From Rhizophlyctis rosea (Eukaryota; Chytridiomycota; Chytridiomycetes; Rhizophlyctidales; Rhizophlyctidaceae): DNA of 64,000 nucleotides. Positions within the stretch are counted from its first letter, which is position 1. Each line of letters starts with the position of its first letter. The stretch covers positions 1 through 64,000 of the forward strand of contig JADGJC010000035.1 in the NCBI GenBank assembly GCA_027596075.1, read 5' to 3'. A program made the position numbers and the translations under genes. Positions 56,229 to 64,000 of this stretch are shown piece after piece. The notes below the pieces were generated by a model. It worked only from the letters and a program-made list of their open reading frames with translations, was not told the DNA's origin and searched no databases.

Positions 56229-56604
56229 GGTGTGTTAAGTATTGTGGGTGAGTTTATATTAGTGCGGGTGGTATGTTGAGGTTCAAAAAAGCTAAAAAAG
56301 TTCAACTTTGGTTGGTTCAACTTTCGTTGCAAGTGTGGGGCCAAAAAGAGTGAGAGAGGCTGGATATCAGCCACACAAGCCTCCGCCACTCCGCAGCATT
56401 TCATTTCATTTAGGACAATTTTGGCCCACGCGAAAGCCACACGCCCACCTCCGATCGCCTCCACAAACAGCTCAAGTTTGACATCCCGCCAGATCGAACA
56501 CTCTCTTCCCTTCCACTTGTGTGCACCTCATTGCAACCTCCCCTCATATTCATCCCATCCCTGACGGGCGATCTACCGTGGGTATTCCCACACAAGTTAC
56601 AAAG
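56229..56604. other. Intergenic, divergent promoters (DIM1 / GGC1)
   Basis: No gene. It has a small direct repeat near 56285-56330 (CAACTTTSGTTG twice) close to the DIM1 start, possibly regulatory. Confidence 0.5.
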
Positions 56605-57744
56605 ATGGCTCCCCACTTAAATTCATCGAATTCGCAACAGCCACGGGGGATGTCATATGTGGCCGGTTCGGCTGTAGCAGCCGTCTCCGAGCTCGCAATA
56701 TTCCACCCCGTCGATACGATTGGAAAGCGCCTCATGGTTCACCGTGGCCGAATCTCCCAAGCCGCCGTATCTTCAGCCGTATCCAAACCCACAATCATCG
56801 ATTCTCTCCGCCATGTCCTGTTTGCCCAATCACATGGAAAAGGGTTCTTACATGCATATGCGTCCCTATTCAAAGGAATTCAGTACGCACTGGTGTACAA
56901 ACTTGGACAACGAGTATACCAATTCACCGGCCAACCTTACGTAGTACGCTACCTTAAAGACAAGCACGGCACATACTTCACCGAAACTTTCGGCCCACGG
57001 AGGTCAAATATGGCAGTGCAAGCCACTGCTGGTCTACTAATCGGAATCGGTGAAATCATGTTCCTGCCCTTGGACGCCCTCAAAGTAAAGTCACAAACCT
57101 ACACCTCAACCTCCTTTCCCAACATCCTCACCGCCGCCCGATCCGCCCGCCCACCATCTCCCTGGATGCTCCTCTTCAACCTCAAAACTCTCCGCGAACT
57201 CTACCGAGGTGGAACATGGACGGCAACCCGGAACAGTCTGGGCTGCTTCGCATTGTTTGGTACATCGGCAGCAGTCAAAGACATCATCCTGGCCCCTACA
57301 ACATCCGATTCTTCCACTCCAATAAAACCTGTACCATTCTACCACCACCTATTAGGCTCCCTAGCAGGCGCAGCAGCCGCCATCGCCATTGCCTCCCCAC
57401 TGGATGTCATCAAAGTTCGCATCCAAGCATATCCAGTTGGACAGGCGGTTTCGGGATGGGTCATTCTTCGGGAGCTCCTACAGAAAGAAGGGCCAAGAGC
57501 GTTCTTGAAGGGACTAACACCGAAGCTCTTTGCCACAGGGCCAAAGATGGCTTTCTCTTATGCAGTTGCTCAATGGATGGTCGGGTTCTTTGAGAAGGGC
57601 CGGAGTGGGAATGCGGAGATTGTGGGGAAGGGAAAGCAGAAGGAGGTGGTTGGGCAAACGGTCAGTGGGGTTGTGTCGGAGGTAATCTCTAGGGAAGCAG
57701 TCCATGGGGTGGTGAAGGATGTTGTATCCAAGGGAAAGGTATAG
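56605..57744 (+). CDS. GGC1: Mitochondrial GTP/GDP carrier (SLC25 family)
   Basis: Inner-membrane carrier exchanging cytosolic GDP for matrix GTP in yeast, linked to mitochondrial iron and nucleotide balance. Intronless, 379 residues (yeast 300). Three carrier repeats are visible by their P-x-[DE]-x-x-[KR] motifs: HPVDTIGKRLM, LPLDALKVKSQ and SPLDVIKVRIQ. Segments specific to the GGC1 subgroup are LFKGIQYALVYKLGQRVYQFTGQPYV, ATAGLLIGIGEIMFLPLDALK, LYRGGTWTATRNSLGCFALFG and FLKGLTPKLFATGPKMAFSYAVAQ. A hydrophilic C-terminal extension of about 50 residues, with repeated V-x-x-V patterns, follows the sixth helix and is not found in yeast. The ATG at 56605 is the first in this frame. Confidence 0.92.
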   Translation: MAPHLNSSNSQQPRGMSYVAGSAVAAVSELAIFHPVDTIGKRLMVHRGRISQAAVSSAVSKPTIIDSLRHVLFAQSHGKGFLHAYASLFKGIQYALVYKLGQRVYQFTGQPYVVRYLKDKHGTYFTETFGPRRSNMAVQATAGLLIGIGEIMFLPLDALKVKSQTYTSTSFPNILTAARSARPPSPWMLLFNLKTLRELYRGGTWTATRNSLGCFALFGTSAAVKDIILAPTTSDSSTPIKPVPFYHHLLGSLAGAAAAIAIASPLDVIKVRIQAYPVGQAVSGWVILRELLQKEGPRAFLKGLTPKLFATGPKMAFSYAVAQWMVGFFEKGRSGNAEIVGKGKQKEVVGQTVSGVVSEVISREAVHGVVKDVVSKGKV

Positions 57745-58304
57745 CGGAGCATGGAACGGTGATGGTGATGGGGATGGTGAAGTTGGGCATCAATTGGTAA
57801 GATGGGTGGAATATGATAAATTTGCACAGCAGATAGACTGATGAATAGCAAGATAAGACCATGTATTTAGAAAAACTTGTATAGTAGACCGGAAGATCTT
57901 ACGCATAGATCTAGATAATACCATATTGTTAAGACATCAAGAGATCCCACACATTTACCACTACATTGCAGTGCTGCGGCGGAACCTGGAGTTGCCCGAC
58001 AGTTGGTTGTATATTCTGAAGCAAGACCATGTCTGCAACTGATGCAACTCTCCATTTCAGCAGAGAGGACTACAACCTCCAAGACAATGAAGGGAAAACA
58101 TACCACAGAAGAAAATTTCAATTACAGATCTGGTTTTCGTAAAACACAATAGGTGACTACATACGTGTACAAATGTCCCGTGTGCCATGCGACTGCAAGC
58201 AACACGCCTACGCCAAAAAGAGACAACACTACAACTTGGCATTCCCCAAATGGTCCCTGTCAACGTCCCAGCAGTTCTAATCAACTATCTACGCCCCCTC
58301 CGTC
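57745..58304. other. Intergenic, convergent 3' ends
   Basis: Between the GGC1 and MscS-channel stops. Nothing recognised. Confidence 0.5.
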
Positions 58305-60495
58305 CTATGACCCCCCATCATACCCCCTAGCCAAATCCTCATCGGGCTCCGACACCCGCCGCAAGGGTTCTTTTGACGGCAACTTACGAATTGCGTTCCG
58401 TAACCCCGCAACGGTGGGATTACGAGACGGCGCGGCGGACGTGGACGGTGTTACATATGTCGACTCGGATCCGAGCACGGGCTCGGACGGATCTTGGATT
58501 GTTGGTGGTGGGTAGGTTGTTACAGTTGATGCGGTTGGGGGAGTTGTTGGTGTTGGGAAGGTGTAGGCGTTTGTCAAGGGGTCTAGACGAATTTCTTCGA
58601 CGTTGGGTAGGTGGTAGGGTGGTGCGCTGTTGGTAGGTGGTCTGGCGGATGCCGAGGTATTCGATGGTGATGTGACGTCCGTGAAGGAAGTGATGGACGG
58701 TCGCTTATCTCTATGCCGGGCCGTACCAAGAGGACCAGCCGCCTGACTTCCCGGCACAACCATCATATCCGGCACCGTCCCTGTCGCCTGATTAACACTC
58801 GTAACGGCCGACTCAAATGACGTTTTAGGCGTCACACCGTCACACCTAACCTCACTCTTCCTAAACTTCTCCTCAACCTCCACACCAGCCACTAAACTCG
58901 GTTTGCGGAAATCACCCTCAACATCCACACCAGCATCAATAGAACTCTTTCTCAACGTCGTTGCCTGACCATCACCCTCCAAAGAAGGTGGAACCACCAA
59001 ACTCCCCTTCCTAAACTTTTCTGTCGTGGGACTCTGCTCTTCATTCAACGTAACAGAACTCATAGTCTGGAACTTCACCAATTCATCTTCCTTAGGAATC
59101 CGCGTAACATCTCCCCACACTTCCACCTCAGTGTCCCCAACAGCGGACCCATACCCATCCTCCTCCTCCCCATCCCGTCCGGCACCACCCAACCCCCTCC
59201 TCCTCCCCTTCTTCCACTTCCTCTCCCAAACACCCACATCCATCCTCCCACTAACCAAACACTCCGGCCACCGCTCCGCAACATATCTTACAACACTCTC
59301 CCGGACATGGCAGCGCAGATCAAAGCTCTTGCCGGAATCTTTGGCGCTCATAATAAACCTCACCGTGATATTCCCCTCACTCGTCGTATCCGTCACTGCG
59401 CAATTCGCAACTTTACCATCCCACAGGCCGTTGGAGGTCGGGAGGATTGTGTCGTGGAAGTAGGCGCGGAGTTGCGGGATGGGGGTGAAGGGGGAGAGGG
59501 TTATGGTTGTTGTGCCGATGCGCCAGGTTGAGCGGCGGGAGTGGTTTTCGAAGGAGGAGGAGAGGAGGCGGGAGAGGGGGACTACGAGGCGGCGGGAGTC
59601 CCAGGTGCGGAGGATGAAGAACATGGAGGAGATTGATTCTGGATGGTAAGGTGTTGTGTTAGGTGGATTTTGGACTCTTTGTGGGATATCGATGCAGAAG
59701 AGATGGGTATAGCACTCACCAATCCGACCGTACTCCCCATCGATGACCACCTCATCATCAAGCAAGATAGGTTGCGTAATTGCAATAATCATAGACGACA
59801 TTGCATTCTCAAAGATAGGCTTCGCGGCGAGACCGACAATGATACCCATCACCCCAGCAGACGCAAGCAACGACGCTCCAATCTATCGAGTTTTACAGTC
59901 AGCATCCCCTCCAATAAACTATCCCAGATACGCCAAAAATACAAAATAAGCGAAAGACGAGATACATACCTGCCAAGCAGTCGGAAAAATACTAACAATA
60001 CACGCCGCCCAAATCAACACAACAAACCCATAACAAATCCTCTTGAAAACCGTCACTTGCGTATGCGCAATCCGCGCATGCAAGTTATTCTCCACCTCCA
60101 TGCTATTCGCTTTCATCAGCGTTATGCCGACAAACTTCACGAGCGCACAGACAAGATAGGCTATCCCTGTTGTGACGATGACGGCGAAGGCGCGGGTGAG
60201 GGAGAGGCGGGTTGCGGGGTCCAGGCCGATGTAGCAGAGGACTATGAGGAGGGTTATGGTTGGGAAGAGGGTTAGGGAGGGGTATTTTCTGTTGGGGGTG
60301 GGAGGGGGAGTTAGTGGGTGAGGGATGGTCTGAGAAGGGGGAAAGGAGAACGTACAGGCACTCGACCAAGTCGTCGTCGAAAGCCCATTTTGTTTTCCGT
60401 GCTATGTGGAGGGCGATGGTGTAGAGGATGTACCAGGCTACGAGGGATGCGAGGGCGGCGCCGAGGGGGATTATGACGTGTTCCCAGGGGACCAT
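58305..60495 (-). CDS. MscS-type mechanosensitive ion channel
   Basis: Stretch-activated channel of the small-conductance family; fungal and plant members protect cells or organelles from osmotic stress and leak Ca2+. Exons 60495-60356, 60288-59970, 59882-59720 and 59638-58305 give 651 residues. Four hydrophobic helices precede the pore (HVIIPLGAALASLVAWYILY, LTLFPTITLLIVLCYIGL, AFAVIVTTGIAYLVCALVKF, ICYGFVVLIWAACIVSIF). The pore helix and beta domain are the best conserved part: SLLASAGVMGIIVGLAAKPI then FENAMSSMIIAITQPILLDD and EVVIDGEYGRIG, then RTWDSRRLVVPLSRLL. After the MscS domain comes a C-terminal tail of about 300 residues that is predicted disordered, with several copies of a K/R-F/L-R-K-[GPS]-S motif (KFRKGSLVVP, TLRKSSIDAG, DFRKPSLVAG, KFRKSEV) that could be kinase sites. 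Zoospores lack a wall, so an osmotic role is attractive but not shown. Confidence 0.93.
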
Positions 60496-62928
60496 GGTTG
60501 CTATTTACCGTCTTTCAGTAGTTTCAGGAGGATTTGAGTAAACTTCTTATGCAGATCTGCGAGTATGAAGGAATTCGAAAGACCACGAAGGTTTTCTTGA
60601 TGAGGGACCGCCGATATCTCGTTGCGAAATTCGGTGGTGTGGGGGTTCGCTTTGAGATAGCGGATACTAGGCACCTCTGATGTATTTCCCAACCCTCGCG
60701 ACGGATGCTCAAAAACGTGCGATCCAGTCAACCCCCTGCCGATGCGCAGTCAACTTCGCTATACATACGTGTGGATGCAAAACGAACCTAGCCAGCCCAG
60801 TCACTCCAACTCCCCAACATGAATGGGGCTCGGTCTGTTTACATGATCTCCATAACTTGGTGGCGATGATGACAGCGGAGTTGCGGAAATAGACTGCGGA
60901 TCCATTTTGTTAATGAACTAACTGGGCTCGCTAGTTGATTCAGTTGCCTATTGACACTCACTGTCGGGTGGGGAAGGGCTCACAACTGCGCCTGTAGGGA
61001 CCGAAAACGTACTAGCAATTGAGCTTCGGGAACGTGGATAATCTTGGGGCCGGAATATGGCTTGAAAGGTTTTACGCTGCTTTTCGTGGATGTTTCGACT
61101 GTTACACCACTCTCTAGTAACGGGGACCCGTGCCAGAACCCTCATCACCACGTAAACGTCGTGGCTGCGGGTCTCCGAAACTGATCGCCATCGATTCAAG
61201 GAGTGAGAATGAATAATAGCTGTGAATATGATTGATGTGATTGGCGGTGCCGGTGTGGAGTTTGGAACCTGTCAATTGTTGGTAGGGTCTGACGTTTATC
61301 CGATCGGAAGGTTGGTTTTTGGTAGTAAACAAGTGGATGGGATTTGGGCGATAGGAAACGGAAATGAGTCATCCACCCATTGCTTTTCCCATGTTTGAGC
61401 CTGCCGCACCTGCAATCAGCCATTCAGACCTTGCCTTGAAGGGCGCAGAGCGAGTGAAAGACCGTATGGAGAAACGTCCAAGTCAAGGATACGGTATCAA
61501 CCGCTTCCACCACCCGGAGATGAGGTGGAGGATGGGTCTTGTCAATGGTGCAACAAACCAACCGCTTACAAATCCTCCACTTGTAACTGCCACATCGTTC
61601 GAACAATCCCAACTGAAAAACGTTCATTCGACAAAACGTGCGAGAGAGCCTTGTTGGAAGAACCAAAAAAAACAGTGGTCCTTGGCAGTTGTCAGACTTG
61701 TCAGTGAGTTTTTGTCCCAGGCGGAAGATGCAAGCTGATATGACGTCACGATGTCAAGGACCCTGAAAAGCCAACCCATTCCAAATCAGATGGGAGCGCC
61801 ACCGCCACTTATGCAATGTCCAGTACGTCGGACCAACCGCACAGGCTTGTCAACAATCGGATTGTTTGCCTCAACTCAACCGCGAACGAGAGAGAACTTT
61901 CATTCAAATTTCGGCATGTGGCAGCCGTACTTATCCAGCATCAATCTTCCTGTATCACAGTTTCTTGATAGGTCATACTTGCGCAAAAAGCAAAAGCTTC
62001 AGTAGTTGTCAATACGTAGTTGTCGATACAAACCACTTGAACTACCCTGCGAAGTCCGCCATCAACATTTCCTGTGCAAACGCTTCGCGGCTCCATTACA
62101 ATCACTAACCCTACAGCCATCTGGCACAAAGTGGGTGGCACTCCCAGGGCAAACTTGATGCGCAGCGCAAATTAAAATTAATCTATCTGCGCAGCAGGTG
62201 CTTTGGGTCACACCTGACGCGTACACCAAGTTGGTCCTTCCATCGCACGCTTGCTTGGTAAAGTTGTTGTGCTTGGTTCCAAGACTCCGATACCGCCTCC
62301 TTTGAACTTAGTTTCCCCCAACCTGTCCTTCTTTCTTCTGGTGATTGTATATGCAAACCCCAAGAAAGGTCCAAGCGCACACCAAGGTGTTTCGATCGCA
62401 CCAGGCGAGATAATGGAGACGGAGCTTCGACCCACTCTCATGCAGTGCCATATCAAATACCCAATGCTCGGCATCCTGACATGCCCAAGCTCCATCTTCA
62501 CCCAAAACCTGGTCATGGATTGAAAACGGATGCAAGTCACATGCATGTCATGTTCCAGCCCAGCATTGGCTGGAAGCTTTCCGTTTGATGTATGCCTCCG
62601 TTCTCACACTCACGTTCCCACAACCTACCACCAAAAGTTGTATGCATACCACCTCTATAAAATGGAAGTGACGTCTCGACCCGATCCAGAGAAGGACACC
62701 TGCAAGGTAAACGCGTTTGCATCTATCGTGTGGAACAGGTTCGACGGGGAAGGGTTTGGTATTTGAGCAAGGTAACATCCTGTCAAACCGCTCGAATTTT
62801 GACAGGTCGCCGGGCAACGACCTCATCTCTGTTGCGCTAGCATGTGTTTTTTATGTTCTAATACCGCCCTTTCGACATCACAGGCCTCCAGGTGCTGTCA
62901 ACTCCATTCGCAAGCCTCCACTTCCATA
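60496..62928. other. Gene-poor interval, 2.4 kb, weak gene candidate
   Basis: No conserved gene. The best candidate is on the minus strand: a frame from ATG 61145 reading MRVLARVPVTREWC to SPPD, spliced with GTGAGT at about 60960 and an acceptor CCGCAG just upstream of TCTATTTCC near 60890, then a further 60 codons. It matches no family known to me. TATAAAA at 62656-62662 and its CT-rich surroundings may belong to the gene at 62929. Confidence 0.35.
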
Positions 62929-64000
62929 ATGACGGTCTCTCATACCATCCCGGAACCTCCAGATTCGCCAATGTCCGCTCCACGTTCACCGGCGCCTCAC
63001 CCACCTCCCCCTCCTTTGCCGTCAACACCTCTGCGTGAAGGACGTATCCTGATTCGAGGTCGTCCAACACGTACCAATTCGCTGCTTTTCCGGACCCGAG
63101 GAGCATCGATCACATCCGATGCGGCGCCGTCGGTGACGTACAAGTGGCATAGCGTGAAGGCAATGGTGGATGAGAGTGGGTTCTTGCATCTGGACAGGGA
63201 AGGGCTGAAGAGTGTGGTGGGAGTTGGTGATGTGTATGCTGGGTTTATGGGAACGACTCCGAGGACGGAGGAGGGAGGTGGCCGAGGTAACAATAGGTCG
63301 AGCTTGGAAGTTTGGAGGAGGAGTTTCAGCATTGAAAGCTCTCGCAAGAGATTCAGCTTCGGTGAGTTTTTGGGAACTGATGCTTCATGTCTTCGGGATA
63401 TCATGCTGACATTAGCACTTGGCAGAGAAACCCGTCAACCCAGTGGTTTTGAACACTGTTTCCTTCCAAATCGTCAGCGCCGACCTTGACACCCCAACTC
63501 TGACCCCAGCAACCTTACGCTTGACCGTGCGAGTCCCATTCGCATCTGATTCCTGTGTATCTCAAGCTCCCCTCACTCCTCCCGCATCTCCCGACTCATT
63601 CCGCCACCCCGCTCAACAGCCCTCTTCCGCACTAACAATCTTGCACATCCGCACAAAACCCGCCCCAAATCTCCTCCACTGGCACGCATCTGTCCGCTTG
63701 GCCATTGCATTGGCAGTCACCGTTGAAAGATTTTCAAGTGGCTGGTACGCACCCCAAACACCTCCGCCCTCTCCTCCCGACGTCTTCGTTTCACCCCCAC
63801 TTCCACGGTCTGTGCACCTTCAAGTGCCTCAACGCCGGGACTCCCGCTCCCCACCTCCTGCCCGACCTCCTTCCCCTCCATCCGACATCGCAGAGCCCAC
63901 TACCGCTGTCATTCAACCCGAACTCGCTCATGAGGAACAGGCATCCACAGTGTCCAAAGATCGAGCAGAGCGCCCACCTTCACCACCGGTTGACACATTG
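62929..64000 (+). CDS. Pro-rich protein, 3' end outside the window
   Basis: Exon 62929-63361 and a second exon from 63426 to the window edge (64-bp intron, GTGAGT...GGCAG), open to the last base, give at least 335 residues. The N terminus is Pro/Ser-rich (SAPRSPAPHPPPPPLPSTPL), then comes a short ordered piece (SVTYKWHSVKAMVDESGFLHL, LKSVVGVGDVYAGFMG), a basic serine stretch (RSSLEVWRRSFSIESSRKRF) and a stretch that reads like beta strands (VVLNTVSFQIVSADLDTPTL, TLRLTVRVPFA, LHWHASVRLAIALAVTVERF). The rest is Pro-rich. The candidate strands are spaced like a C2 or arrestin-like fold but no family could be assigned. It probably continues well beyond the window. Confidence 0.6.

Overview
This is a stretch of nuclear genome from a filamentous or zoosporic fungus, most likely a chytrid. 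Almost every protein gene is split by short GT-AG introns, mostly 54-130 bp and often with a recognisable branch point. The encoded proteins mix typical fungal functions (a CBM1 cellulose-binding module, a GGC1 GTP/GDP carrier, fungal-style ribosome biogenesis factors) with two ciliary proteins (TMEM17 and TTC16). Cilia plus CBM1 points to a flagellated, plant-debris-degrading fungus. That assignment is inference, because no rRNA or marker gene is present. Exon boundaries below were placed by hand from splice consensus, reading-frame phase and family conservation; except for the frameshifted locus at 16,214-17,047 and the last exon of the SUN gene, which runs into an assembly gap, the exon lengths sum to an intact frame.

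Layout. 1-2.6 kb: two tandem ankyrin-like paralogues, the first broken. 3.5-5.2 kb: ribosomal protein L5 (minus). 6.5-7.5 kb: a secreted Gly/Ser/Asp repeat protein. 8.1-9.1 kb: a PEBP-family protein. 9.5-11.5 kb: a GT31-type Golgi glycosyltransferase (minus). 12.3-15.6 kb: a SUN-domain membrane protein interrupted by a 10-N assembly gap beside a pure G/C tract. 16.2-17.0 kb: a frameshifted DUF7918-like gene. 18.3 kb: a tRNA-like element. 18.8-20.8 kb: PWP1 (minus). 21.8-23.8 kb: rhamnogalacturonan lyase with a CBM1. 24.8-27.0 kb: a bacterial-type trehalose-producing hydrolase, TreZ. 27.3-29.2 kb: an unrecognised coiled-coil protein. 30-31.6 kb: mitochondrial Obg GTPase. 31.8-34 kb: FBXO9/HRT3 F-box protein. 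34.4-35.8 kb: GDT1 cation transporter. 36.2-40.5 kb: the convergent ciliary pair TMEM17 and TTC16. 40.9-42.6 kb: a glycosyltransferase-like membrane protein. 42.8-43.6 kb: a small RRM-like protein.

44.0-45.3 kb holds the most unusual sequence in the window: a duplicated block followed by about 20 copies of a degenerate unit centred on the palindrome CCG-N4-CGG. After it come BUD23 (minus), prefoldin subunit 4, geranylgeranyl diphosphate synthase (minus), ERGIC2/Erv41 (minus), a class I histone deacetylase, DIM1 (minus), GGC1, an MscS-type channel (minus), a 2.4 kb gene-poor gap, and the 5' part of a Pro-rich protein running off the end.

Functional themes. Ribosome production is well represented (L5, PWP1, BUD23, DIM1, mitochondrial Obg), and BUD23 and DIM1 modify the same 3' part of 18S rRNA. 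The secretory pathway is represented by ERGIC2, GDT1, two glycosyltransferase-like proteins and the SUN/SLP1 protein. Carbohydrate use appears as the RG lyase and TreZ, which lie head to tail. No mobile element, CRISPR array or rRNA gene was recognised.
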